Translations under genes and position numbers: made by a program
Origin: an uncultured Campylobacter sp.
GTDB lineage: Bacteria > Campylobacterota > Campylobacteria > Campylobacterales > Campylobacteraceae
NCBI GenBank assembly: GCA_947090385.1
Contig: CAMUNZ010000035.1
Location: 1 to 12,562, forward strand
Length of the DNA stretch: 12,562 bases
Reading direction: 5' to 3'
Notes under the pieces: model-generated
The model's database searches: none
What the model was told of the DNA's origin: nothing
The model's input: only the letters and a program-made list of their open reading frames with translations
Shown here: in pieces, positions 1 through 7,698 of the stretch
How positions within the stretch are numbered: position 1 is the first letter of the stretch
Layout: every line of letters begins with the position of its first letter

Positions 1-666
1 GACTATAAAAGCAAAAAAACCACCGATTAAAAAAATTAAGACGTGATCGCTATTTTGTAAAAAAATTTCTCTATTTTTATAAGTATCATAAAAAGTCGCC
101 GCAAACATCGTAGGAATGGATAATAAAAAGCTAAATTTTGCTGCCATTTCGCGATCAAGTTTACACAAAAGTCCAGCAATGATCGTAGATCCACTTCTTG
201 AAGTGCCTGGAATCATAGCAAAACATTGAGAAAGTCCGATTATAAAAGCTTGTTTAAAAGTGATATTTTCAAGAGTTTTTATTTTCGAAAAATCTTTTTT
301 TGATTTTAAAAAAAACTCTACAATTATAAAGACAAATCCGCCAACAATCAAAGCATAAGCGACGATATTTGGATTAAAAAATGTTTTTATAATCGAATAA
401 CAAAAATACCCAATAACCGCTGTCGGGACAAAAGATACTATCAATTTTTGCCACAAAATAAAATCTTTTTTAAGTCTATCAAAAAACATAAAAACAACAG
501 CCAAAATTGATCCAAGTTGAATTACAACTTCAAAACATTTTAAAATATCATCTTGTTTTAAATCCAAAAATTTACTCGTTAAAATCATATGCCCAGTTGA
601 ACTAATCGGCAAAAATTCAGTTAATCCTTCGACAATTCCTAAAATTATCGCATCAAAAATTTCCAT
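1..666 (-). CDS. uppP: Undecaprenyl-diphosphatase UppP (BacA family), 3' end cut by window
   Basis: Integral membrane phosphatase that converts undecaprenyl diphosphate to the monophosphate, recycling the lipid carrier for peptidoglycan and other surface glycans. It also underlies intrinsic bacitracin tolerance. Translating back from the ATG at 666 gives 222 codons open to the window edge; the family is about 260-270 residues, so roughly the last 40 are missing. Two family signatures are visible: EGLTEFLPISSTGH at residues 13-26 (the glutamate-rich motif plus a conserved His) and PGTSRSGST from residue 153, whose Arg157 matches the catalytic Arg. Hydrophobic helices alternate along the rest. 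The start lies inside the end of thiE (14 bp overlap), so the gene is translationally coupled as the last visible member of the ABC transporter-thiE unit. Identity is secure; the true end cannot be seen. Confidence 0.95.
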   Translation of the reverse strand, partial: MEIFDAIILGIVEGLTEFLPISSTGHMILTSKFLDLKQDDILKCFEVVIQLGSILAVVFMFFDRLKKDFILWQKLIVSFVPTAVIGYFCYSIIKTFFNPNIVAYALIVGGFVFIIVEFFLKSKKDFSKIKTLENITFKQAFIIGLSQCFAMIPGTSRSGSTIIAGLLCKLDREMAAKFSFLLSIPTMFAATFYDTYKNREIFLQNSDHVLIFLIGGFFAFIV

Positions 667-1279
667 TTTTATCCTTGAAATCTTTTATTATTGAGTTTAA
701 TATAGTTAAATTTTGTTTTATACTAAATGGCTTATAAGCCACAGTTATAATAGCTATCAGATCTGGCTTTAAAGTTAAAATTTGTGGCAAATTTTGTGAA
801 TTTATCCCGCCAATTACGGCTATTTTTTTATTTAATTTTTTTGCTTGTTTTACAATTTCAAAATCACAACGAATAGCATTTGGTTTAATTTTGCTTTTAA
901 ACATCGCACCAAATGCAAGATAAGAAGCATTAAATTTTGCAAAATTCTTAGCTTTTTGCAAATTATTATAACAGCTAACACCAATAATTTTTTCATCATC
1001 TAAATTTTTTTTAGCTTCTAAAAAGTCTGTGTCGTCTTGCCCCAAATGGACGCCATGTGCGTTAATTTCTTCGCATAAAAAAACATCATCATTTATGATA
1101 AATTTCGCATCAAAATCGTTGCAAATTTTTACTATATCTTTTAAATCTTGCAGATTAAATTTTTTATTTTTGCAACGAAATTGTATGAATTTAACACCAG
1201 AGTTTAAAATCTCTAAAATCTGAGATTTTAAACTATTTTGTGGGGTATAAAAATCATCTGTTAATACATAAATTTGCAT
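653..1279 (-). CDS. thiE: Thiamine-phosphate synthase ThiE
   Basis: Cytoplasmic TIM-barrel enzyme that couples hydroxymethylpyrimidine diphosphate to thiazole phosphate, giving thiamine phosphate. At 208 residues it has normal family length. Visible family motifs are QFRCK (residues about 33-37), INDD (the Mg/diphosphate-binding ND), GVHLGQDD, IGVSCYN, FGAMFKSKIKPNA (the flexible diphosphate loop) and AVIGGIN. The phosphate-binding segment that usually reads VVS is here IIT, a conservative change. Its ATG shares one base with the TAA of the upstream binding-protein gene (TAATG) and no clear Shine-Dalgarno precedes it, so translation probably depends on coupling. Its stop lies inside uppP. It is the true ThiE of the window; the ThiE-like protein at 9096-9680 is TenI. 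Thiamine control of this unit cannot be judged, because no riboswitch-like leader is evident upstream of the operon. Confidence 0.93.
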   Translation of the reverse strand: MQIYVLTDDFYTPQNSLKSQILEILNSGVKFIQFRCKNKKFNLQDLKDIVKICNDFDAKFIINDDVFLCEEINAHGVHLGQDDTDFLEAKKNLDDEKIIGVSCYNNLQKAKNFAKFNASYLAFGAMFKSKIKPNAIRCDFEIVKQAKKLNKKIAVIGGINSQNLPQILTLKPDLIAIITVAYKPFSIKQNLTILNSIIKDFKDKNGNF

Positions 1280-2001
1280 TATTTTAAATCATATTTTTTT
1301 AATAACTCTTCGTATTTAGGCTCATTTTGCAAATTTTGCATTACTGCATTTATTTTTTGAATTAAATTTTTTTGTTTATCTTTATCAAATGCTATCGAAA
1401 ATCCTTCGCTTCCATCTGGTTCTTTTAAAAATTCTACTAAATCTCTATTTTGTTTCAAATATCCATAACCGATAGAACTATCAACCAAAACTACGTCAAT
1501 TTTATTTTTTTTAAGCCCCATAATCGCAGCAAAAACATCTTTTGAAGGAGCCACTTTTGCGCCTTGAATTTCTCTTGCAGCAATCTCTTGAACTGTGCCA
1601 AGCTGAACACCAATTTTTTTGTCCAAAAGCGAATTTTTGTCGTTTATACTTGCATCATTTACTCTTTTTATAAACAAATTTTCAGTCACGTAATATGGCG
1701 TAGTAAAATCAATTGCTTTTTTACGATCTGGTGTCGCGCTAATAGCGGAAATTATCGCGTCTATTTTGCCAATTTTTATAGCTGGAATCAAACCGTCGAA
1801 ACTCATATTAACAAATTCGTATTCAAAACCGATTTTTTTACTTAAAAATTCGATTAAATCTATATCAAATCCCGCAATTTTTGCGTTTTCATCTATAAAT
1901 TCAAAAGGTGGATAATTCGCACTCGTTCCGATTTTTAAAACATCGGCACTTAAAATCCCACAACAACAAATTGCTAGTAAAAATTTTGCAATTTTTTTCA
2001 T
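1279..2001 (-). CDS. Amino-acid ABC transporter, periplasmic substrate-binding protein
   Basis: Periplasmic receptor of a polar amino-acid importer (bacterial extracellular solute-binding family 3, the GlnH/HisJ/CjaA type). The 240-residue protein begins with a signal peptide (MKKIAK, a hydrophobic stretch, then ILSA with likely cleavage before Asp20). A Cys-Cys-Cys run at residues 12-14 lies in the hydrophobic core; LAIC is a poor lipobox because of the Ile at -1, so a lipoprotein is possible but not favoured. The mature part has the family pattern: IGTSANYPPFEF (about 24-35), GFDIDL, the ATPDRKKAIDFT segment whose Arg93 should bind the substrate carboxylate, GVQLGT, and VVLVDSS with Asp174 as the likely amino-group ligand. 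The gene has a strong AAAGGAG site and follows the ATPase by 14 bp. Substrate (for example glutamine, glutamate or cystine) cannot be decided from sequence by eye. Confidence 0.9.
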   Translation of the reverse strand: MKKIAKFLLAICCCGILSADVLKIGTSANYPPFEFIDENAKIAGFDIDLIEFLSKKIGFEYEFVNMSFDGLIPAIKIGKIDAIISAISATPDRKKAIDFTTPYYVTENLFIKRVNDASINDKNSLLDKKIGVQLGTVQEIAAREIQGAKVAPSKDVFAAIMGLKKNKIDVVLVDSSIGYGYLKQNRDLVEFLKEPDGSEGFSIAFDKDKQKNLIQKINAVMQNLQNEPKYEELLKKYDLK

Positions 2002-2015
2002 TTTTTCTCCTTTTT

Positions 2016-2744
2016 TTAATGGTTTAAAATTTTATTTAAAAACTCTTTTAATCTTGGATTTTGCGGATTTTCAAATATATTTTTAGGTTCATCATCAACG
2101 GCTATTTTTCCGCCTTCCATAAAAAATATTCTATTTGCAACATTTTTTGCAAAACCCATTTCATGCGTTACAACAAGCATCGTAAGACCTTCATTTGCAA
2201 CTTCTTTCATAATACTTAAAACTTCACCTATCATTTCTGGATCAAGCGCAGATGTTGGTTCATCAAACAAAATCACATCTGGTTGCATGGCAAGTGCCCT
2301 TGCAATAGCAATTCGTTGCTTTTGTCCGCCGCTCAATTTATGCGGATAAGCCTCTTTCTTATCACTAAGTCCAACTTTTTTAAGAAGCTCAACTGCTTTT
2401 TGTTCAGCTTCATCTTTTTTCATAAGCCCAGTTTGTATCGGAGCAATCGTTAAATTTTGCAAAACATTTAAATTTGTAAAAAGATTAAAATGTTGGAAAA
2501 CCATACAAATTTTTTGTCGAATTTTATTTATATCTGTTTTTTCATCCATAATATCTTTATCATTTATAAAAATATGCCCACTAGTAGGCATTTCTAAACG
2601 ATTTATGCAACGTAAAAATGTGCTTTTTCCTCCGCCACTTGGACCAATTATAGAAATTACTTCACCACTTTTTATCTCTACTGAAATATCTTTTAATACA
2701 CAAAGCTCACCATAATTTTTAGTTAAATTTTCTATTTTAATCAT
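2016..2744 (-). CDS. Amino-acid ABC transporter, ATP-binding protein (GlnQ/HisP type)
   Basis: Cytoplasmic ATPase that powers the importer encoded with it. All nucleotide-binding elements are intact in the 242 residues: Walker A GPSGGGKST (34-42), Q-loop Gln84 in VFQHFNLF, ABC signature LSGGQ (137-141) followed by KQR, Walker B VILFDE (157-162) with catalytic Glu162, D-loop SALD, and switch His194 in VVTHE. Length and the HFNLF/PTSALDPE wording are typical of the polar amino-acid transporter ATPases. The ATG overlaps the 3' end of the permease gene by 8 bp, so the two are coupled. The binding-protein gene follows after 14 bp. Family is certain; the substrate is inferred only from the class. 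Confidence 0.95.
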   Translation of the reverse strand: MIKIENLTKNYGELCVLKDISVEIKSGEVISIIGPSGGGKSTFLRCINRLEMPTSGHIFINDKDIMDEKTDINKIRQKICMVFQHFNLFTNLNVLQNLTIAPIQTGLMKKDEAEQKAVELLKKVGLSDKKEAYPHKLSGGQKQRIAIARALAMQPDVILFDEPTSALDPEMIGEVLSIMKEVANEGLTMLVVTHEMGFAKNVANRIFFMEGGKIAVDDEPKNIFENPQNPRLKEFLNKILNH

Positions 2745-3594
2745 TTTTATTTAGCCTACTTTCTAATTTTTTTACTAAAAATGACAAAATTTTAACACTT
2801 ATATAATAAATCATTCCTGCAAAAAAAACTGGTTGAGCTGTGTAAAGAACAGCTTGCAAACTTTGTGCGTTAAATGTGAGATCATAAACAGAAATCATGC
2901 CAACGACAGAAGTCTCTTTAAAAAGGCTTATAAACTCATTTGCTAAAGCCGGAAGAATATTTTTTATAGCTTGTGGAAAAACTATTTTTCGCATCGAAAT
3001 AGAATAATTTAATCCCATAGCTCTTGAAGCTTCCATTTGACCTTTATCTACGCTATTTATACCACTTCTTACAATCTCAGAAACATAAGCAGAAGAATTT
3101 AAACCAAGTGCGATTATTGCCGGATATATATTATCAGAAAGTGCAGTAAAAATCACATAAGAAAACACCATAAGTTGTATCACAAAAGGCGTTCCACGTA
3201 TCAAATCTGTATATTCGTCTATAACAAAAGTTAAAGTTTTGAAATTTGCAAATCTCAAAAATCCAAGTAAAAATCCTAAAATTATGCCTATTATTATACC
3301 GCCACTTGTAAGGATTAAAGTAGTAGTAAAACTTTTGATTAAACTTTGATTTTGCGCTTGTGTGAGTTCGCTAGGATAAGAAAAATACACACCCAAAATA
3401 GCTAAACTCAAAAAAAATATCGCTCTTGCAAATTTTATATTTCTTTCTATGAAGTAAAATATTAAAATAAGCCAAATTTCAAATATAAAAAAAATATTTA
3501 AACTTTGAGAATTTTGCGATAAAAATTTTATGCAAATAAACCCAAAAATTGACAGAAAAATAAAAAATATAAAATTAAAAAATTTTTGATTCAA
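2737..3594 (-). CDS. Amino-acid ABC transporter permease (HisM/GlnP family), TTG start
   Basis: Inner-membrane channel subunit of the importer, probably acting as a homodimer since it is the only permease in the unit. Of 285 residues, the C-terminal 200 form the usual domain. It begins near SLIKSFTTTLIL (about 84-95) and contains the EAA loop (about 187-209: ASRAMGL through IVFPQA), which docks the ATPase. The first 80 residues are an added hydrophobic region with about three predicted helices (5-23, 34-50, 57-72). The start chosen is TTG at 3594, because no ATG occurs until well inside the permease core and AAGG stands 7 bases upstream. It is the first gene of the transporter-thiE-uppP unit. 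A shorter translated form starting at another near-cognate codon cannot be excluded. Confidence 0.88.
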   Translation of the reverse strand: MNQKFFNFIFFIFLSIFGFICIKFLSQNSQSLNIFFIFEIWLILIFYFIERNIKFARAIFFLSLAILGVYFSYPSELTQAQNQSLIKSFTTTLILTSGGIIIGIILGFLLGFLRFANFKTLTFVIDEYTDLIRGTPFVIQLMVFSYVIFTALSDNIYPAIIALGLNSSAYVSEIVRSGINSVDKGQMEASRAMGLNYSISMRKIVFPQAIKNILPALANEFISLFKETSVVGMISVYDLTFNAQSLQAVLYTAQPVFFAGMIYYISVKILSFLVKKLESRLNKND

Positions 3595-3723
3595 CTTTTA
3601 ACCTTGTTTTTAGAAAATAAAGGTTTGGATTTTACAAAATTTTTATTATCATTTTGCTTAAATTTTATATTAAATCTGATACAATTGTCAATTTTTGTAA
3701 ATTTTAAATAATAAGGATAAATT
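3595..3723. promoter_or_regulatory. Divergent promoter region between the ABC transporter unit and putP
   Basis: This 129-bp gap separates two divergent TTG-started genes, so it should hold both promoters. For putP, TGATACAAT at 3677-3685 fits an extended -10 (TG-N-TACAAT) with a T-rich upstream tract and no clear -35, as is common for sigma-70 promoters in Campylobacter. For the minus-strand unit the best -10 candidates are GATAAT (complement of 3645-3650) and TATAAA (complement of 3664-3669); I cannot choose between them. The 8-bp palindrome ACAATTGT at 3681-3688 overlaps the putP -10 and could be an operator, but such a short AT-rich palindrome may be chance. Confidence 0.5.
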
Positions 3724-3726
3724 TTG
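3713..3726 (+). promoter_or_regulatory. Ribosome binding site and TTG start of putP
   Basis: AAGGAT at 3713-3718 is placed 5 bases before TTG at 3724. This fixes the non-ATG start. The resulting N-terminus aligns without gap with the known PutP beginning, and the first in-frame ATG (residue 30) would remove the first membrane helix. Confidence 0.8.
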
Positions 3727-5220
3727 ACACTTTCTACATATATTGCAATTTTTTTATATTTTGGAATTTTATTAGTTATTGGAATTTTGTCATACAACAA
3801 AAAAGCAAATATGGGTGAATATCTTTTGGACAATCGCCGTTTAGGTCCGGTTGTAACAGCATTGAGCGCCGGTGCTAGCGATATGAGTGGCTGGATGCTT
3901 TTAGGACTTCCTGGAGCTTTGTATTTAAGTGGAATTTGTAGCATTTGGATAGCGATTGGGCTTACAATTGGAGCGTGGGCAAATTATAAATTTTTAGCAA
4001 AAAGACTTAGAATTTATACACAAGTTGCTAGCGATAGCATAACAATTCCGGATTATTTAGAAAATCGTTTTAAAGATAAAACTAAAACTTTAAGGATAAT
4101 TTCTGGAATTTTTATTTTGATATTTTTTACGCTTTATGTAAGCAGTGGAATTATCGCTGGTGGAAAAACTTTCGAAAGTTTTTTTGGATTAAATTTTACA
4201 TTTGGTGCGATTTTAACATTTTTGATAGTAGTTTTTTATACTTTTTTTGGCGGATTTAAAGCAGTTTGTTTAACAGATGCTTTTCAAGGTGCTTTAATGT
4301 TTGTAGTTTTGATTATGGTGCCAATTGGTGGGTATTTAGCTCTAGAAATTCCAGCAGATTCTAGCTTTTTTAACGAACTTACAAAATATGGAAAAGATCA
4401 TTTAAATTTGTTTGAAAATCAAAGTTTTTTAGGAATTTTGGGACTTTTAGCTTGGGGCTTTGGATATTTTGGACAACCACACATTATAGTAAGATTTATG
4501 GCGATTAGAGATCATAAAGAATTAGATAGTGCTAGAAGAATCGGAATTTTATGGATGGCGTTAGGACTTATCGGAGCGATTTTAAGCGGACTTGTGGGAT
4601 TTGTGTATTTTAATCAAATTGGAACTCCTTTAAAAGATAGCGAAACTGTGTTTTTAAAACTTGGAGAAATTTTATTTCATCCGTTTTTTGTAGGAATTAT
4701 AATATCAGCTGTTTTAGCAGCCATAATGAGCACGATTTCTGGACAACTTTTAGTAAGCGCTAGCTCAATGACAAAAGATTTTATTTTTGCGTTTTATAAA
4801 AAAGAAATTTCAAGTAAAACTGAAGTTTTAACCGGAAGAATCGCTGTCGTAATAATCGCCGTTGTAGCGACTATTTTAGCTTTTAATTCTAGCAATACGG
4901 TATTAAATGTAGTTGGAAATGCATGGGCTGGTTTTGGTGCTAGTTTTGGACCAGTGCTTTTATTTAGCTTGTATTCTAAAAAAATGTCGGCACTTGCTGC
5001 ACTTGCAGGAATTATAAGTGGCGGAATTACTGTGCTTTTATGGATTTGGTTTGATTTAAATAAAATTGTTTATGAGCTTTTACCTGGATTTTTAATATCT
5101 TGTTTAGTGATTTATTTAATAAATAAATATCGTAATATATTAGAAAAAATGGCAGACGAGCCAAATTTAACTCAAATTTACAATGAATTTTTGAAAATGG
5201 AAAATAAAAATAAAGAATAA
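3724..5220 (+). CDS. putP: Sodium/proline symporter PutP
   Basis: Inner-membrane sodium:solute symporter that imports proline, which many Campylobacterota use as carbon and nitrogen source. Its 498 residues match the family length of about 500, with some 13 hydrophobic helices. The sodium-site segment ALSAGASDMSGW (46-57) is identical to the PutP core, so Ala51, Asp53 and Met54 correspond to E. coli Ala53, Asp55 and Met56. On the eighth core helix Ser336-Thr337 (in AAIMSTISGQ) match Ser340-Thr341. The GYFGQPHII segment at 247-255 is also a PutP hallmark and separates it from pantothenate (PanF) transporters. It is the only plus-strand gene here. It has its own divergent promoter and ends against the convergent accA operon at a shared hairpin. 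No putA is visible in the window. Residues 486-498 form a short charged cytoplasmic tail. Confidence 0.95.
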   Translation: MTLSTYIAIFLYFGILLVIGILSYNKKANMGEYLLDNRRLGPVVTALSAGASDMSGWMLLGLPGALYLSGICSIWIAIGLTIGAWANYKFLAKRLRIYTQVASDSITIPDYLENRFKDKTKTLRIISGIFILIFFTLYVSSGIIAGGKTFESFFGLNFTFGAILTFLIVVFYTFFGGFKAVCLTDAFQGALMFVVLIMVPIGGYLALEIPADSSFFNELTKYGKDHLNLFENQSFLGILGLLAWGFGYFGQPHIIVRFMAIRDHKELDSARRIGILWMALGLIGAILSGLVGFVYFNQIGTPLKDSETVFLKLGEILFHPFFVGIIISAVLAAIMSTISGQLLVSASSMTKDFIFAFYKKEISSKTEVLTGRIAVVIIAVVATILAFNSSNTVLNVVGNAWAGFGASFGPVLLFSLYSKKMSALAALAGIISGGITVLLWIWFDLNKIVYELLPGFLISCLVIYLINKYRNILEKMADEPNLTQIYNEFLKMENKNKE

Positions 5221-5239
5221 AAACTGCCTTTTGGCAGTT
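5213..5239 (-). terminator. Intrinsic terminator of the fab/acc operon, weakly bidirectional
   Basis: A perfect 7-bp stem AACTGCC / GGCAGTT (5222-5228 with 5233-5239) encloses a TTTT loop. Read on the minus strand, the stem is followed by TTTTTATTCTTT, a good U-tract, so it should end transcription from accA. The stem incorporates two bases of the accA stop codon (5238-5240). On the plus strand it follows the putP stop directly but has only a poor T-tract (ATTCTTC), so it would act less well for putP. Confidence 0.8.
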
Positions 5240-6176
5240 ATTCTTCATTATATGCGCCGATTGATAAAATTTTTGCTTGACGATTTCTAACGACAGTGTC
5301 TATATCTAACTTTTCTAATTCATCTATAGAATTCACGATATAAGTCCCAAGCTCTTTAATGGCGCCTTCTTTATCTCTATGTGCCCCAATATTTGGCTCA
5401 TTTATAATATCATCTATCAAATCAAGCTCTTTTAATTCTGTAGCTGTAATTTTCATAGCTTTAGTAGCCGCTTCACTTTTATTAGGATCATTCCACAAAA
5501 TCGCCGCACAACCTTCTGGAGAAATTACAGAAAAAACAGAATTTTTCATCATAGCTAATTTATCAGCAACTCCGATAGCAAGCGCGCCACCACTTCCACC
5601 TTCACCTATAACTATCGCTATCATTCTAGTGCAAAGATTACTAAATTCAAATAAATTTCTAGCTATAGCTTCGCTTTGACCTCTTTCTTCAGCACCAATT
5701 CCAGGGTAAGCGCCAGGGGTATCTATCAAAAATATAATAGGAATTTCAAATTTCTCAGCAAGTTTAGCAACTCTTAAAGCTTTTCTATAACCTTCAGGAT
5801 TTGGCATACCAAAATTTCTTTTCAATTTATATTTTGTACCTCTACCTTTTTGTTCTCCTATCAAAATAACTTTCCTACCAGCTATATATCCTAAAAAACA
5901 GACTATAGCAGCATCATCTTTAAAAGCTCTATCACCATGAATTTCATAATAATCATTCATAAGCGCTCTAACATAATCAAGAGTATATGGACGATCTGGA
6001 TGTCTTGCTAATTGCAAACGCTGGAATTCATCTAAATTTTTGTAAGTTTTATTAATCTCTTTTTCTAGATTTTTTTTTAAAATTTCAACTGCGTGCTCAT
6101 CTCCGCGAATATTAGCACTTGCTATATCATCATCAAGTTGTTTAATATTTTTTTCGAAATCAAGATAATTAGCCAT
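5238..6176 (-). CDS. accA: Acetyl-CoA carboxylase carboxyltransferase subunit alpha
   Basis: AccA pairs with AccD (not in the window) to move the carboxyl group from carboxybiotin on AccB to acetyl-CoA, giving malonyl-CoA, the committed substrate of fatty-acid synthesis. The 312 residues match the usual 310-320. They show the expected N-terminal helical region, RPYTLDYV (about 62-69), the biotin/CoA-site glycines in FLIDTPGAYPGIGAEERGQS, the GEGGSGGALA oxyanion segment, and VISPEGCAAILW. Its ATG shares one base with the fabF TAA (TAATG), so it is coupled to fabF and is the last gene of the fabG-acpP-fabF-accA unit. A hairpin terminator follows immediately. Confidence 0.96.
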   Translation of the reverse strand: MANYLDFEKNIKQLDDDIASANIRGDEHAVEILKKNLEKEINKTYKNLDEFQRLQLARHPDRPYTLDYVRALMNDYYEIHGDRAFKDDAAIVCFLGYIAGRKVILIGEQKGRGTKYKLKRNFGMPNPEGYRKALRVAKLAEKFEIPIIFLIDTPGAYPGIGAEERGQSEAIARNLFEFSNLCTRMIAIVIGEGGSGGALAIGVADKLAMMKNSVFSVISPEGCAAILWNDPNKSEAATKAMKITATELKELDLIDDIINEPNIGAHRDKEGAIKELGTYIVNSIDELEKLDIDTVVRNRQAKILSIGAYNEE

Positions 6177-7387
6177 TATTTTACTTTCTTAAAAATTATG
6201 CTTCCATTTGTGCCACCAAAACCAAATGAATTACTCATAACTATATTTAAATCAGCATTTTTAGCCTTACAAATATAATCTAAATCGCAATCTTCATCTT
6301 TTTGAAATTGATTTATTGTAGGTGGAATTATATTTTTTTGCATAGCCATAAGGCAAATAACAGCTTCTATAGCTCCAGCAGCACCAAGACAATGTCCAAT
6401 TTGCCCTTTTGTAGAAGTCATAGGCGGAATTTGATCTTTAAATATATCTTTTACGACCAATGTCTCATTTCTATCATTTGTAGGAGTTGAAGTTCCATGT
6501 GCATTTATATAATCTAACTTTGGATTATTTGCCATTTTTAAAGCTTTTAAAATGGCTCTTTTTGGACCATCTACAGTTGGTGCTGTTATATGATTTGCAT
6601 CACAACTTTCGCCAAAACCTATAATTTCTGCATAAATTTTAGCTCCCCTTGCTACAGCGTCTTCATAATCTTCTAATATCAACGCGCCAGCACCTTCGCC
6701 CATTACAAAACCATCTCTTCCACTGTCAAATGGGCGAGAAGCAGTTTTTGGATCGTCATTTCTCGTAGAAAGTGCCTTCATAGCAGCAAATCCAGCAATG
6801 CCAACAGGGCAAATTGCAGATTCTGCACCGACAACTAACATTTTTTTAGCGCTACCTATCATTATAGTTTTTGTAGCTTCGCAAATCGCGTGAGTTCCAG
6901 CCGCACAAGCAGTAACACTAGATAAATTTGGACCTTTTAAGCCATGTTTGATAGCTACTATTCCTCCTAACATATTTACTAATGCAGATGGAATAAAAAA
7001 CGGAGAAACCTTTCTTGGACCTCTTTGTGAACAAGTCATAGAATTTTTCTCTATATTTGGCAATCCACCTATTCCAGCAGCAGAACTAACTCCAAAATCA
7101 TCAAGTTCTAAATCTTTAAAATTTGCATCTTCAAAAGCTTCTTGTGCTGCTTTTAAACCAAGAAGTATAAATCTATCTACTTTTTTTACCTCTTTTGCAT
7201 CGGTAACGCTTAACGGATCAAAATCCTTAACTTCGGCTGCTATGGTTACTGGAAAATCAGTTGCATCAAAAAGAGTTATTTTTCCAACACCACTCTCACC
7301 GTCACAAATTCTCTTAAACGAACTCTCTTTATCAAAACCGAGAGCATTAATCATTCCTATGCCAGTTACAACAACTCTTCTCAACAT
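6176..7387 (-). CDS. fabF: 3-oxoacyl-[acyl-carrier-protein] synthase II
   Basis: Condensing enzyme that elongates acyl-ACP with malonyl-ACP in type II fatty-acid synthesis. In the 403-residue protein the catalytic triad is complete: Cys161 in VTACAAGTHA, His297 in NAHGTSTPTND and His332 in GHCLGAAGAIEA. The C-terminal SNSFGFGGTN (385-394) holds the phenylalanine gate. The Cys-His-His arrangement and length support FabF over FabB, and the lack of an N-terminal ACN pattern excludes FabH. It has an AAGGAG site just before the ATG, lies 12 bp downstream of acpP (its carrier substrate) and overlaps accA by one base. No unusual composition compared with neighbours. Confidence 0.96.
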   Translation of the reverse strand: MLRRVVVTGIGMINALGFDKESSFKRICDGESGVGKITLFDATDFPVTIAAEVKDFDPLSVTDAKEVKKVDRFILLGLKAAQEAFEDANFKDLELDDFGVSSAAGIGGLPNIEKNSMTCSQRGPRKVSPFFIPSALVNMLGGIVAIKHGLKGPNLSSVTACAAGTHAICEATKTIMIGSAKKMLVVGAESAICPVGIAGFAAMKALSTRNDDPKTASRPFDSGRDGFVMGEGAGALILEDYEDAVARGAKIYAEIIGFGESCDANHITAPTVDGPKRAILKALKMANNPKLDYINAHGTSTPTNDRNETLVVKDIFKDQIPPMTSTKGQIGHCLGAAGAIEAVICLMAMQKNIIPPTINQFQKDEDCDLDYICKAKNADLNIVMSNSFGFGGTNGSIIFKKVK

Positions 7388-7399
7388 AACTCCTTAAAA

Positions 7400-7633
7400 T
7401 TATTTTTTTAAACCTTCGATATAAGTTACAACATCGTTAATAGATATTAGTTTTTCAGCTTCACTATCTGGAATTTCTATACCAAATTTATCCTCTAATG
7501 CCATAATAAGCTCAACAACATCTAGGCTATCAGCATCTAAATCTTCAATAATTTTTGATTCAAGTTTTACTGAATCTGCACTAACATTTAATTGTTCTAC
7601 AACAACATCTCTAACTTCATCAAATACTGCCAT
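7400..7633 (-). CDS. acpP: Acyl carrier protein
   Basis: Small acidic cytoplasmic carrier of 77 residues, the typical ACP length, which holds growing acyl chains on a 4'-phosphopantetheine arm. The attachment site is Ser36 in DLDADSLDVVELIMALE, the classic DSL motif at the start of helix II. The rest is the four-helix ACP pattern with FGIEIPD before helix III. An AGGAG site at 7640-7644 precedes the ATG. It lies between fabG and fabF, both enzymes that act on acyl-ACP. The 65-bp gap upstream may hold a separate promoter, fitting the high ACP demand of cells. Confidence 0.97.
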   Translation of the reverse strand: MAVFDEVRDVVVEQLNVSADSVKLESKIIEDLDADSLDVVELIMALEDKFGIEIPDSEAEKLISINDVVTYIEGLKK

Positions 7634-7639
7634 TTTTTT

Positions 7640-7679
7640 CTCCTAAATAAAAAATAAAGTGGGTTGATATTCTATAATA
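7640..7679 (-). promoter_or_regulatory. Possible acpP promoter and ribosome binding site
   Basis: In the fabG-acpP gap the minus strand carries TATTAT (complement of 7674-7679) overlapping TATAGA (complement of 7671-7676), either of which could be a -10 box, then AGGAG (complement of 7640-7644) before the ATG. The ribosome site is clear; the promoter is tentative because AT-rich gaps give such matches by chance. Confidence 0.35.
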
Positions 7680-7698
7680 AAAATCCTTAAATTTAACC

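Noticed and set aside
3595..3723. TPP riboswitch upstream of the thiE-containing unit
   Set aside because: No conserved thi-box elements were recognised and the minus-strand leader is too short and AT-rich to fold into one.
3591..3944. Minus-strand open frame over the start of putP
   Set aside because: It is antisense to the conserved PutP core and has no recognisable domain or ribosome site.
6948..7397. Plus-strand open frame of 149 codons
   Set aside because: Antisense to fabF; its openness follows from the codon pattern of fabF and it shows no domain.
7634..7698. Terminator between fabG and acpP
   Set aside because: Only the short loopless palindrome TTAAATTTAA is present; no stem-loop with a U-tract.
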